DNA from: Verrucomicrobiaceae bacterium
GTDB lineage: Bacteria > Verrucomicrobiota > Verrucomicrobiia > Verrucomicrobiales > Verrucomicrobiaceae
Assembly (NCBI GenBank): GCA_016795485.1
Contig: JAEUHM010000039.1
Coordinates: forward strand, 1 to 50,395
Reading direction: 5' to 3'
DNA length: 50,395 bases
This document shows positions 25,538 through 34,381 of this stretch, in pieces (the first letter of the stretch is position 1; each line of letters begins with the position of its first letter). The notes under the pieces were generated by a model. It was not told where the DNA came from. It ran no database searches and saw only the letters and a program-made list of their open reading frames with translations. Position numbers and translations under genes: made by a program.

Positions 25538-26392
25538 ATGCCTCGCATAACCGTTACCAAAACCCCAAAGTGCTACGTTGGCGGTGCCTTCATCAGGTCT
25601 GAATCTGGCCGAGTGAAAGCTCTCCATGACACAAAGGGCGAGTTTTTTGCCAATATTCCGCTCTGCACACGCAAAGACTTGCGCAATGCAGTGGAAGCAG
25701 CAGCCAAGGCTGGTCCAGGGTGGGCAAAGCGAACCGCTTATAACCGTGGACAGATCCTTTATCGCTTGGCTGAAATGCTGGAAGCGAGATCTGCTGAGAT
25801 GGCAGCGGCTCTGTCAGTCTCAGGCAGTTCAGCGGCAGAGGTGCCTACAGCCGTAGATCGGCTCATCCATTACGCTGGCTGGGCTGACAAGTATGAGCAG
25901 ATGCTTGGCAACGTGAACCCTGTAGCATCTCCGCACTTTAACTTCACTGTCACTGAGCCCATGGGCGTGGTGGGTGTCATCGCGCCATCGGAATCTCCAC
26001 TGCTCGCGCTGGTGTCGCTAATTGCACCAGTGATCACCAGCGGTAACACGGTGGTAGCCCTTGCATCCGACACCGCACCCTATCCCTCAATCATTTTGGG
26101 GGAGATGCTGGCCACCAGCGACCTCCCAGGCGGTGTGGTCAATCTGCTGACAAGCGAACGCAAGGAATTGATCCCCACCTTTGCTACCCATGCCCACCTC
26201 CGTGCCATCGTAGGAGTGGCCGATGCTGCCGAGCGTGAAGCGATTCGGAAGGGCGCTGCAGACAGCGTGAAGCGTGTGCGTCTCCGCGCCAAAGAGGAAC
26301 CAGTGGACTGGTATTCCGCCAAGTTACATGGGCTCTACGAGATCCGCGATACCCTAGAGTTCAAGACCACCTGGCACCCCATCGGGGCTTAG
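25538..26392 (+). CDS. Truncated non-catalytic aldehyde dehydrogenase homologue
   Basis: 284 residues. It aligns with the N-terminal cofactor-binding half of ALDHs: 'CYVGGAFIRSESGR', 'NRGQILYRLAEMLEARSAEM', 'DRLIHYAGWADKYEQMLGNV', then 'EPMGVVGVIAPSESPLLALV' in place of the usual PWNFP motif, and 'LPGGVVNLLTSERKEL'. It ends before the catalytic-Cys region; no ELGG glutamate and no Cys nucleophile are present. The frame is clean and starts at an ATG, so this is probably not a decayed gene but a structural pseudo-domain like the C-terminal part of ALDH16. It probably binds the catalytic ALDH encoded just upstream. A 3'-truncated pseudogene is the alternative, but the specific tail (HGLYEIRDTLEFKTTWHPIG) and intact frame argue against it. 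Confidence 0.82.
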   Translation: MPRITVTKTPKCYVGGAFIRSESGRVKALHDTKGEFFANIPLCTRKDLRNAVEAAAKAGPGWAKRTAYNRGQILYRLAEMLEARSAEMAAALSVSGSSAAEVPTAVDRLIHYAGWADKYEQMLGNVNPVASPHFNFTVTEPMGVVGVIAPSESPLLALVSLIAPVITSGNTVVALASDTAPYPSIILGEMLATSDLPGGVVNLLTSERKELIPTFATHAHLRAIVGVADAAEREAIRKGAADSVKRVRLRAKEEPVDWYSAKLHGLYEIRDTLEFKTTWHPIGA

Positions 26393-26443
26393 GAGCAATC
26401 CCGCCCTTGTCACTCGGCCCAGACGCTGGTAGGGCATCGGAGA

Positions 26444-27802
26444 ATGAGGTTACGCAATCTGACGCGCCGAAGAGAGATCGGTGCCAACTGCTATCTGCTG
26501 GAGTCCGGCAACTGTCGCTACGTGCTGGATGCAGGCATGCATCCCAAACAAGTGGGCATGGATGCCCTGCCCAATTACGCGGCGGTTCCTTACGATAACG
26601 TGGAAGCTGTTCTGATCACGCACGCTCACCACGATCACATAGGCTCACTTCCCGCCCTGCAACGTAAGTTGCCAAACACTCCGGTCTACATGACCGAGAT
26701 CACCGGAGAAATAGGTGCTGCCATGCTGCACAACTCCGTCAATGTGATGAGCAGCCAACGGCTAGAACTCAACATTTCAGAGTATCCTTTTTTCACCCAC
26801 GCCGAGGTGGACGAGGTGAAGCGCCTCTGGAACTACGTCAATCTCCGCCGAAAAGTGGAGCTTCCTGGCGATGCGGACATCGACGCAACCTTCTTTGACG
26901 CAGGCCACATTCTCGGCTCAGCGGGAATCCTGCTACGTGAAGGCGACAAGTCGCTATTCTACACCGGAGACGTTTGCTTTGAGCCGCAGACCCTTTCCAT
27001 GGCGGCGGACTTCCCCACCGAAGGCGTGGACGTGCTAGTGATGGAGACCACCAGAGGAGATCAACAAAGACCTGCGGACTATTCACGTAAAGCCGAGAAG
27101 GAGAGGCTTGGCAAACTGATCTGCGACACCTTTGACGCCACCGGCTCGGTGCTGATACCCGTCTTCGCTCTCGGGAAGACGCAGGAAGTCATGCTCATGC
27201 TGCATGAACTGCACACGCATGACCTCATTCCAGAAATGCCGTTGTTTATCGGTGGCCTCAGCACGAAAGTGACGTTGCTGCACGACCAATACGCTGAAAA
27301 ATCACGGCGCAACTACCCTGGCTTCTCCCTACTGCGTGACATCAACATGCTAGTGGCCCAGCGGCGTAAGAAGCGCGAGATCCAATACAACACGCGCTGC
27401 ATTTATGCCCTGTCGAGCGGGATGATGTCCGAGAATACCGTGAGCAACCAGTTTGCCCAAACTTTCCTTGAGAACCCCCGCAACTCGGTCGCATTCGTTG
27501 GCTACACAGATCCTGACTCGCCTGGAGCAAGGGTCCGCAAGGCAAAGCCCGGCGAGAAAGTCCAACTCGACAAGCATCGCCTGCCTGTAGAGGTGAACTC
27601 ACGCATCGAGAGCTTCGATCTAAGTGCACATGCCACTCGCGAGAGCCTGCTGAACTATGCCATCACGCTACGACCCAAGAAGATTCTTTTGGTCCATGGA
27701 GATGAGTCCGCTCAACTGTGGTTTGAAGCGAAGCTGAAAGAAGCCCTGCCACAAACGGAGATCGTTCGTCCAGACCCAGAAGGCTGGGTGGAGCTGTGGT
27801 AA
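26444..27802 (+). CDS. Metallo-beta-lactamase/beta-CASP RNA-processing nuclease
   Basis: 452 residues. Zinc-binding motifs are HAHHDH (in 'LITHAHHDHIGSLPAL'), 'DAGHILGSAGI', 'YTGDV', the beta-CASP motif 'SFDLSAHATRESL', and 'KILLVHGDESA'. The beta-CASP insertion between the lactamase halves is present (for example 'VLIPVFALGKTQEVMLML' and 'YALSSGMMSENTVSNQF'). This is the CPSF73/YSH1-like subgroup seen in archaea and many bacteria, where members are endo- or 5'-exoribonucleases. The fifth motif reads SAHA without the usual following Asp (Thr instead). It lies 51 bases after the truncated ALDH and may be co-transcribed, though the functions look unrelated. The start is ATG 26444. Confidence 0.9.
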   Translation: MRLRNLTRRREIGANCYLLESGNCRYVLDAGMHPKQVGMDALPNYAAVPYDNVEAVLITHAHHDHIGSLPALQRKLPNTPVYMTEITGEIGAAMLHNSVNVMSSQRLELNISEYPFFTHAEVDEVKRLWNYVNLRRKVELPGDADIDATFFDAGHILGSAGILLREGDKSLFYTGDVCFEPQTLSMAADFPTEGVDVLVMETTRGDQQRPADYSRKAEKERLGKLICDTFDATGSVLIPVFALGKTQEVMLMLHELHTHDLIPEMPLFIGGLSTKVTLLHDQYAEKSRRNYPGFSLLRDINMLVAQRRKKREIQYNTRCIYALSSGMMSENTVSNQFAQTFLENPRNSVAFVGYTDPDSPGARVRKAKPGEKVQLDKHRLPVEVNSRIESFDLSAHATRESLLNYAITLRPKKILLVHGDESAQLWFEAKLKEALPQTEIVRPDPEGWVELW

Positions 27803-27817
27803 TCGCTAGCTGAGGAT

Positions 27818-28198
27818 TCAGCCCAACTCGGCGACTACCTCGATTTCCACCTGTGCACCCAGCGGAAGCGCGCTGACCTGAACGGTGGATCGTGCAGGGC
27901 GGTGGCCTTGCATCTCTTCAGCATAAATGGCATTCACTTTGGGGAAATCAGCCATGGTGGTCAGGAAAACGGTAGCTTTAGCGATGCTATTCATCCCAAG
28001 ACCCTGGGACTTGAGTGCATTGCGGATGTTGGAGAAAACCTGTTTGGCCTGACCCTCCACATCGGGCGCTTCAATCTTGCCCGTTTCCGGCACGATAGGG
28101 ATCTGACCAGAGCAGAAAAGTAGCCCGCCGCACTTTACGGCTTGGGAATACGGTCCGACCGCCGAAGGCACTCCGGGAAGATCATTGAGAAGGTTCAT
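27818..28198 (-). CDS. ridA: RidA/YjgF-family enamine/imine deaminase
   Basis: 126 residues, normal size. RidA hydrolyses reactive 2-aminoacrylate and related enamines formed by PLP enzymes. Conserved signatures are visible: 'AVGPYSQAVKCGGLLFCSGQ', 'GQAKQVFSNIRNALKSQGL', 'KATVFLTTMADFPKVN', and the substrate-binding arginine in 'PARSTVQVSALPLGAQVEIE'. It converges on the beta-CASP gene with a 15-base gap and is divergent from the GcvH-like gene. Confidence 0.93.
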   Translation of the reverse strand: MNLLNDLPGVPSAVGPYSQAVKCGGLLFCSGQIPIVPETGKIEAPDVEGQAKQVFSNIRNALKSQGLGMNSIAKATVFLTTMADFPKVNAIYAEEMQGHRPARSTVQVSALPLGAQVEIEVVAELG

Positions 28199-28260
28199 GC
28201 CATGCTGATGATGCAGATTCCTGCGTGGATAAAGTGGAAAGTTTGCTCTGGAGCGCCACG

Positions 28261-28770
28261 ATGAACTTCTTCTTCATGTCCGCCCTCCAATTTGTCCGCT
28301 ACAAACACGCCCGTTTCTCAGCGCGGTTCCCAGAAGCATTCCGCTACTCTCGCTCTCACTACTGGATGGCCCCTGTAGATGGCGCTGGTGGCTTGTGGCG
28401 TGTCGGCTTCACCAAGTTTGCCACCAGAATGCTCGGTGAACTCGTGGACAGCGACTGGAGCGTGCCGGAAGGCCAAGAAGTATCACCTGGGCAATCCATT
28501 GGCCACGTAGAAGGCTTCAAGGCAGCAAGTGATGTGCTTTGTGTGATGAAAGGCTCGTTCGCGGGTGGGAATGATTTTCTCAAACAAGACGCCTGCATCG
28601 TCCGCAGCGATCCCTACGAGCAAGGCTGGCTCTACGCCGTGCAAGGTGAACCCGAGGACGGTCACCTTGACGTCCACGGCTACATCGAACTCCTCGATGC
28701 CACCATCAAGCGTATGGCTGAAACGACCCATGCCGAGCCTGGAGACGGTGACGCGACAGGTGAAGACTAA
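28261..28770 (+). CDS. Orphan glycine-cleavage H-protein-like (lipoyl) protein
   Basis: 169 residues from ATG 28261, preceded by GGAG at seven bases; an in-frame GTG at 28225 would add 12 residues. The core follows the H-protein pattern: 'HYWMAPVDGAGGLWRVGFT', 'LGELVDSDWSVPEGQEVSPG', then 'GHVEGFKAASDVLCVMKGSF' with the lipoyl lysine in the FKAASD motif, and 'SDPYEQGWLYAV' near the end. It has an extra N-terminal segment of about 30 residues (FVRYKHARFSARFPEAFRYS) and an acidic tail. No gcvT, gcvP or lipoyl-transfer gene is nearby, so a role outside classical glycine cleavage is possible. Family membership is clear from motifs; function is open. Confidence 0.82.
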   Translation: MNFFFMSALQFVRYKHARFSARFPEAFRYSRSHYWMAPVDGAGGLWRVGFTKFATRMLGELVDSDWSVPEGQEVSPGQSIGHVEGFKAASDVLCVMKGSFAGGNDFLKQDACIVRSDPYEQGWLYAVQGEPEDGHLDVHGYIELLDATIKRMAETTHAEPGDGDATGED

Positions 28771-28776
28771 CCCGTT

Positions 28777-31347
28777 TCACTCGATGTAAAGGAAGCGATT
28801 GGACCCGCAGAGGATTTGGCAAAGAGATGCCATAGCTTCTTGGGGTGGGTTGGGGACGACTCCTTTGGGGTGTTGGATGTCGTGATGATACTGCGTGAGA
28901 GACTTAGTTTGTTCCTCAAGGAAGGCGAGGCATCGCTCGAGGTCAGATTGAGAGGCTCGGCGCGCATAGAGCAACTCCCAAGCGTGTTGTAGCTGCCTGG
29001 TCCGATCATTTGGAAATTGAGCCGCCAAGTAATCAGCGAGCCGCCTCGTGTTCTCGAGCATGAAGGTATCATTCATTAGCAGGAGCGACTGAGGAGCTAC
29101 AGTAGTCTGATTCCGCATCTCGCAGTTAGGGCTCATGGCTGGCGCATCAAAGGTGTCAAGCACAGTGAGGGGCTTACTGCGGCGCACCTCGATGTAGATG
29201 GATCTACGAAAGTCTGCCGCGCCTGCTGGATCGACTTTGTTTACGGTGATGGTGCCTTTGTCGATACCCGTAATGATTCGGCCTTGTGGATCACGTCCGA
29301 TACCACTGGATGGGCCGCCGGAGGTCTGCACTAGCGTACCTGTGGCGGCGAGCATGGAGTCGCGGAAAGCTTCCGCGTCCAAACGCCGAATCTTGAAGCG
29401 GCCATACCAACGATTCTCGGGGTCGGCTGCAACGGACGTTTGGTTGTTGGAGGACTGCCGATACGTGCTACTGAGAAGGATGAGACGATGGAGTGTCTTC
29501 AACTTCCACCCACTTTTTACAAACTCGTCTGCGAGCCAGTCCAGTAGCTCTGGGTGGGTTGGCAGTTCACCGAGTTTTCCGAAGTCCGCAGGTGTGTTGA
29601 CGATTCCGCGACCCATGTGGTGGAGCCAGAAGCGATTCACCAGCACGCGGGCGAGTAGCGGGTGCTTGCCACTAGTGAGCCACTGAGCGTATGCCAGCCG
29701 ACGTCCCGTCGAATTAGCTTTCGTTGGCGTAAAATGAAGGTCTTTGCCGATGATGCCAAGTTCGCCGGGTTGCACTTCTTGCTTGGGTTGCTCGTGATCA
29801 CCTCTGTAAAACAGATGAGAAGGTGAATACTGCCCACCCAACTCGGTGAACGCGGTGATGAAGTTCTCGACGGGCTTAGTTGCACGAAGCTTGGTGGCCT
29901 CAGCCATTTTTGCGTCAACGATATCCTGCTTTTTCTGATCGTAGAGATTGAGTGAGTAGAGCGCGAGTGCAGAGGGATACTTCTTGAGAAGCGCTTTTTG
30001 CTCCGGAGTCTGCTTGGCTGTTGGTGTGGCACGCGCGGTGCGGTAGGCTGCTCTATCAGCTTCTGGCAGCTTCAAGATTTCCACCTCGAAGATCTCGTCT
30101 AGGAACTTCTTCCCCATGGCTCTCGCTTCGTCTTCGATCTTCTTCGCCGCTGCCTCGATCTGCTCGGCCTTGGCGCGCTCTTCAGGTGTGTAGAGTGAAT
30201 AGACTCGCCGCAGAGGGCTCCTCCACCCCTGCCAAAAGAATGCTGGGTCGAAGAGTGCTCTGAGCTTGTAGTAGTCGACTTGGGTGATGGGATCGTAGCG
30301 ATGATCGTGACACTGAGCACATGCCACTGTCACACCAAGCAATGCTGAGGTCATCACTTTCATCTGCTCGGCGATGTGTTGGTTAGCCGCAAGTTTTTGA
30401 TCGGGTGGACCATCTGCCGTGGCGTTGGGAGCCAAGGTCATAAAGCTGGTGGCAATCAATTGCTCGCGGCGTTTTGGTTCCGAAACAGCCGCTTGATAGT
30501 CATTATGGTTGGCGAGCGCGAGTTCGTCACCCGCGAGCTGTTCCTGCACAAACTCATCCCAGGGCTTGTCATCGTTGAAGGCCCTGATGACATAGTCGCG
30601 GTAGCGCCATGCAGTGGGGCGCGGAGAGTCGGCCTCTGATGCGCCGTTTGATTCCGCAAACCCCGCCACATCCAGCCAATGTCTAGCCCAACGCTCTCCA
30701 TAGCTTTTCGAGGCAAGCAGACGCTCGATCAGATTCTCATAAGCGAGCGGCGAGGTATCTTGTTCAAAAGCTAGTACTTGTTCTGGCGTTGGAAGCAGGC
30801 CTGTAAGGTCTAAGCTCACACGTCGAATCAATGCTCGGCGATCTGCTTCAGGTGCCAGTGAGATTGACTTCTCAGTGAGCTTTGCCACCACAAAAGAGTC
30901 GATCGGATTGCGGATGCGCTGAGCGTCTTTGCCAACGGTGGGCACCGGCGGTCGCTTTACAGGCTGAAAGGCCCACCAAGCACGATCTTCGTCGGTAATA
31001 AGCGAACCTGGGGCGAGAGTTTCGGGTTCGGGCCGCGCTGTTACCGCGCCTTCAGCTATCCATTGCTCAATGATCTTCATCTCGGCAGCGGCGAGCGGCT
31101 TGCCCTTCTCTGGCATCTCGCCGGAGCGAACGACTTCAACCAACTTGCTCTCGCTGGGCTTACCGGGCTTGATGATTTCGGTCATGAATCGACGAAGCCG
31201 CAGGTCAACACCTCCCTCGGGTTTCTCCTCCTCACCGTGGCAGTGGGTACAGTGCGTCTTCAAGATGGGGCGTACATCTTTCTCAAACGTTAGCGCCCCA
31301 AATGCGGCTGGCGCATTGAGGGCAAGGCAAAACAAAACGAACTTCAT
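28777..31347 (-). CDS. PVC cytochrome c / DUF1549 / DUF1553 protein
   Basis: 856 residues from ATG 31347 (an upstream TTG at 31356 is less likely). There is a signal peptide (MKFVLFCLALNAPAAFGAL), then a planctomycete-type cytochrome c domain with the haem motif CTHCH (residues 33-37) and the 'SGEMPEKGKPLAAAEMKIIEQWI' axial-Met region. DUF1549 follows ('NPIDSFVVAKL', 'ALIRRVSLDLTGLLPTPEQV', 'YGERWARHWLDVAGFAESNG', 'SALLGVTVACAQCHDHRYDP'), and then DUF1553 ('GRRLAYAQWLTSGKHPLLAR', 'VNRFWLHHMGRGIV', 'LLDWLADEFVKSGWKLKTLH'). These proteins are abundant in PVC bacteria and are linked to polysaccharide degradation and oxidative metabolism at the cell surface; the exact reaction is not established. 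The phosphoesterase gene lies 43 bases upstream on the same strand. Confidence 0.93.
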   Translation of the reverse strand: MKFVLFCLALNAPAAFGALTFEKDVRPILKTHCTHCHGEEEKPEGGVDLRLRRFMTEIIKPGKPSESKLVEVVRSGEMPEKGKPLAAAEMKIIEQWIAEGAVTARPEPETLAPGSLITDEDRAWWAFQPVKRPPVPTVGKDAQRIRNPIDSFVVAKLTEKSISLAPEADRRALIRRVSLDLTGLLPTPEQVLAFEQDTSPLAYENLIERLLASKSYGERWARHWLDVAGFAESNGASEADSPRPTAWRYRDYVIRAFNDDKPWDEFVQEQLAGDELALANHNDYQAAVSEPKRREQLIATSFMTLAPNATADGPPDQKLAANQHIAEQMKVMTSALLGVTVACAQCHDHRYDPITQVDYYKLRALFDPAFFWQGWRSPLRRVYSLYTPEERAKAEQIEAAAKKIEDEARAMGKKFLDEIFEVEILKLPEADRAAYRTARATPTAKQTPEQKALLKKYPSALALYSLNLYDQKKQDIVDAKMAEATKLRATKPVENFITAFTELGGQYSPSHLFYRGDHEQPKQEVQPGELGIIGKDLHFTPTKANSTGRRLAYAQWLTSGKHPLLARVLVNRFWLHHMGRGIVNTPADFGKLGELPTHPELLDWLADEFVKSGWKLKTLHRLILLSSTYRQSSNNQTSVAADPENRWYGRFKIRRLDAEAFRDSMLAATGTLVQTSGGPSSGIGRDPQGRIITGIDKGTITVNKVDPAGAADFRRSIYIEVRRSKPLTVLDTFDAPAMSPNCEMRNQTTVAPQSLLLMNDTFMLENTRRLADYLAAQFPNDRTRQLQHAWELLYARRASQSDLERCLAFLEEQTKSLTQYHHDIQHPKGVVPNPPQEAMASLCQILCGSNRFLYIE

Positions 31348-31390
31348 GGGGGGCAACGCTACCTACGCGCCTTGAAGCCAATTTTTGCTT

Positions 31391-32395
31391 TCAGGCTAGC
31401 GCCTTCCAAGAGAAGTCAGGCCGCTTTTCAAACTGATGCAGCACTGCACGATTGGCATCATAATGTGTCACGAGGCATCGTGCCGCACTGACTTGAATGT
31501 GACTGAAGCCATAGATGTCCTTACCGTAGGGCTGGTCTTTGTGGGTTGGCTTATCCAAGGCACGCACGCGCGCGCCACCACCGCCGGACAATACAAAACT
31601 AGTCCTCTGCCCCTCAAGTTCCAGGTGCTGCAAATCGTGATCATGGCCGCAAAGGTAGAGATGCACCCCGCTTTCCTGGAGCAGTGGCGCTAAAGTTTTG
31701 ACTAACTCTTTGCTGTCGCCATGAAGGCCATTCGAATACACAGGATGATGACCTAACACGAAGGTGTAATTTCCGCGGGACTTGCCCAGTTCAGCCTTGA
31801 GCCATGCCCATTGCTCTTTTTCCTCTGCCTCAGTCAGAGACGCTTTGGTCTTGCCCGTTTTTGCGTCTTTCGAGCCGCTGACGGATCGCAGATTTGTATC
31901 CAAAAAGAGCATGGTGACCGAGACGCCACCCACGCTAAAATCCCTGCGGTACCACTTGGCGGGCATGTACCAGCGGGTTCCATCTTTGGCGGCATACGCA
32001 AGCTGGGTCTTCTCTCCACCAGCGTTGTCATGGTAATCGTGATTCCCAAGAATCGCGGGACAGGGTCCTGGAAAGACGCTGGCTGGATACATGTCTTCAA
32101 ATCCTACCTTCCAGCGCTCCGACTTCACGCCTCCTTCCATCTTTTTGTAGAAGTTGTCACCGAGGAGAAGCAGCGCGTCCGGAGTGAGCCTGTTGTCTTG
32201 CACGTACTTTGCCATGCCTTTTGCGACAGCGAACTGTGATGGCTCTCCATTGCCGAAGTCACCTATCATCATGAAGTTTAAGCCGGCGGCCTCAACTTTC
32301 TCCGCCGCACGGGTGCCGAGGTTTAGTGCGAGATAAGCGCTGGAACAGAAGACGGTCTTGAGGGCGCGGCGGCGGGTGAAGGAGGCTGATTTCAT
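31391..32395 (-). CDS. Purple-acid-phosphatase-like metallophosphoesterase, Tat-type signal
   Basis: 334 residues. The N-terminus FTRRRALKTVFCSSAYLALN resembles a twin-arginine signal, so export is likely. The calcineurin-type metal motifs are complete and in order: GDFGNGE, LLLGDNFY, LGNHDYHD, LGHHPVYSNG and CGHDHDLQHLE. The pattern is closest to tartrate-resistant (ACP5-type) purple acid phosphatases. It probably hydrolyses phosphomonoesters outside the cytoplasm. It sits upstream of the cytochrome/DUF1553 gene on the same strand with a short gap, so they may share a transcript. Confidence 0.9.
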   Translation of the reverse strand: MKSASFTRRRALKTVFCSSAYLALNLGTRAAEKVEAAGLNFMMIGDFGNGEPSQFAVAKGMAKYVQDNRLTPDALLLLGDNFYKKMEGGVKSERWKVGFEDMYPASVFPGPCPAILGNHDYHDNAGGEKTQLAYAAKDGTRWYMPAKWYRRDFSVGGVSVTMLFLDTNLRSVSGSKDAKTGKTKASLTEAEEKEQWAWLKAELGKSRGNYTFVLGHHPVYSNGLHGDSKELVKTLAPLLQESGVHLYLCGHDHDLQHLELEGQRTSFVLSGGGGARVRALDKPTHKDQPYGKDIYGFSHIQVSAARCLVTHYDANRAVLHQFEKRPDFSWKALA

Positions 32396-32464
32396 GGTTA
32401 CGTGAAGATGAAACGACAGCGACCGCCGCCGTGTTGCACCCTAGAGCGAGCCAAATCTGAGCGA

Positions 32465-34381
32465 CTAACGGCCCAACTTGCCTTTGACGAGGCGAACCGC
32501 GTTCTCGGCGGTCAGACCATGTTTCTCTCTCAGCACAGGCACACTGCCGTGCTCAATAAACTCGTCCGGCCATCCGATGCGAACAACCGGTGTAGTGATA
32601 CCATGAGTGGAAAGGAGTTCCATGACGCCGCAGCCGAAGCCATTCCGCAGCACATGATCTTCCAGCGTGCATACAACCCTCGCCTTAGCCGCGAGGTTGG
32701 TGAAAAGCGCCTCATCCAATGGCTTGATCCAGCGGGCGTTGACCACGGTGCTGCTGACGCCCTCAGCAGCAAGCGTTGAGGCAGCAGTTTTTGCGAGTTC
32801 GAGCACATCTCCGATGGCGATGAACACCACATCTTCACCAACAGAGGAAATGACTTCCGCCTTGCCGATCTCGAGTAGCGCTGGCTGTTCTTTGGGCAAG
32901 TTGCCTGGGCCGTTTCCACGCGGATAGCGGATGGCGATCGGACCCTTCTCGTAATTGGCCATCGTCCACAGCATGTCGACGAACTCATCTTCGTCCTTGG
33001 GCTGCATATGGACAAGGTTAGGCACGGGGCGGAGGTAACCAATATCAAACAAGCCGTGATGAGTAGGCCCATCGTCTCCGCTCAGACCGCCGCGGTCCAT
33101 ACAGAGCCTCACGGGGAGATTCTGAATGGCCATGTCGTGGATGATCATGTCGTAAGCACGCTGCATGAACGTGCTGTAGATGGTGAGAAACGGCTTCAGT
33201 CCTTGACAAGCCAGCCCACATGCAAAGAGGGCCGCATGCTCTTCGGCAATGCCCACATCGTAGTACCGCTGCGGAATCTCCTTCTTGAAGACACTCAACC
33301 CCGTACCGCCTGGCATGGCAGCAGTGATGGCGACAATCTTTTCATCTGCCTTGGCAAAGTCTGTGATGCTCCTGGCAAATACTTGCGAATACGTTGGCTT
33401 GCTTGCTGAAGGCGTCTCGCCGGTTTCAATGTTGTATTTGCCGAGCCCATGAAACTTACCCGGATCTTCAAGAGCAGGCTTATACCCGCGACCTTTCTCC
33501 GTGATGATGTGGAGAAGCACAGGCTCATTTTGCTTCTTCAGGAACTCAAAAGTCTTAATCAGTAGGGGGATATCGTGTCCATCAATTGGACCGTAATATC
33601 GAATCCCAAACTCCTCGAACAGAACGCTAGAGGCAGGTTTGGCTTCTGATGCGGGGAGGAGAAGATTCTTTGCGCTTTCCTCGACTTTACCGGCCAGCCG
33701 CCGTGCGCCTTTGCCCAAAATGCTCTCGACAAAGGCTGCGGCTTTTTGGTGTAGATCTGCATACCCGTCATGGGTGGCGATGCTGTTGAAATATTTGGCA
33801 ATCGCACCCACGTTGCGGTCGATCGACCACTCGTTGTCATTCAAAACCACGATCAGACGCTTGGTTTGGCTGCTGATGTTGTTAAGGGCCTCAAAGCTAG
33901 GTCCACAGGTGAAAGCAGCATCGCCAGCCACACACACCACGTGATCATCTTTCTTTTGAAGATCGCGTCCCACGGCAAACCCGAGCGCCGCACTCAATGC
34001 GGTCCCTGCATGGCCCGCACCATAGCAGTCGTGCTCACTTTCAGTGCGTAAAGCAAAACCATTGAGGCCTTCGTATTGGCGAATCGTGTGAATCTTGTCC
34101 CAGCGGCCCGTGATCATCTTGTGCACATAAGCCTGATGCGCCACATCCCACACAAACTTGTCCTGCGGGGTGTTGAAGACGCGATGCATTGCGATGCTCA
34201 GCTCCACAACTCCAAGATTCGGCCCAAGGTGACCACCTGTTTCACTCAACGTCTCGATCAGCGTACGTCTGATCTTTTCTGCAAGTGCAGGAAGCTTTTC
34301 CAAAGGCAATGCCTTGAGACCCGCCGGACTCTGAATGGCTGGTAGTTGGTCCACGCTAGAAGAGACGGATGTCTTCGTCAT
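32465..34381 (-). CDS. dxs: 1-deoxy-D-xylulose-5-phosphate synthase
   Basis: Thiamine-diphosphate enzyme that condenses pyruvate and glyceraldehyde-3-phosphate, the first step of the MEP isoprenoid pathway. Motifs: 'GGHLGPNLGVVELSIAMHRV', 'VWDVAHQAYVHKMITGR', the ThDP-binding 'GDAAFTCGPSFEALNN' followed by 'VLNDNEWSIDRNVGA', 'DGHDIPLLI', and the transketolase-like 'RLCMDRGGLSGDDGPTHHG'. In the ThDP motif the canonical GDG is GDA, with the metal-binding Asp kept. The start at ATG 34381 (MTKTSVSSSV) gives 638 residues; an in-frame extension to 34489 would add a proline-rich leader lying wholly inside xseB. The start overlaps the end of xseB by 26 bases, fitting an xseB-dxs operon. Confidence 0.95.
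   Translation of the reverse strand: MTKTSVSSSVDQLPAIQSPAGLKALPLEKLPALAEKIRRTLIETLSETGGHLGPNLGVVELSIAMHRVFNTPQDKFVWDVAHQAYVHKMITGRWDKIHTIRQYEGLNGFALRTESEHDCYGAGHAGTALSAALGFAVGRDLQKKDDHVVCVAGDAAFTCGPSFEALNNISSQTKRLIVVLNDNEWSIDRNVGAIAKYFNSIATHDGYADLHQKAAAFVESILGKGARRLAGKVEESAKNLLLPASEAKPASSVLFEEFGIRYYGPIDGHDIPLLIKTFEFLKKQNEPVLLHIITEKGRGYKPALEDPGKFHGLGKYNIETGETPSASKPTYSQVFARSITDFAKADEKIVAITAAMPGGTGLSVFKKEIPQRYYDVGIAEEHAALFACGLACQGLKPFLTIYSTFMQRAYDMIIHDMAIQNLPVRLCMDRGGLSGDDGPTHHGLFDIGYLRPVPNLVHMQPKDEDEFVDMLWTMANYEKGPIAIRYPRGNGPGNLPKEQPALLEIGKAEVISSVGEDVVFIAIGDVLELAKTAASTLAAEGVSSTVVNARWIKPLDEALFTNLAAKARVVCTLEDHVLRNGFGCGVMELLSTHGITTPVVRIGWPDEFIEHGSVPVLREKHGLTAENAVRLVKGKLGR

Noticed and set aside
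27809..27822. Terminator between the beta-CASP gene and ridA (GCTGA-GGAT-TCAGC)
   Set aside because: Only five base pairs, no T-tract on either strand, and it overlaps the ridA stop codon.
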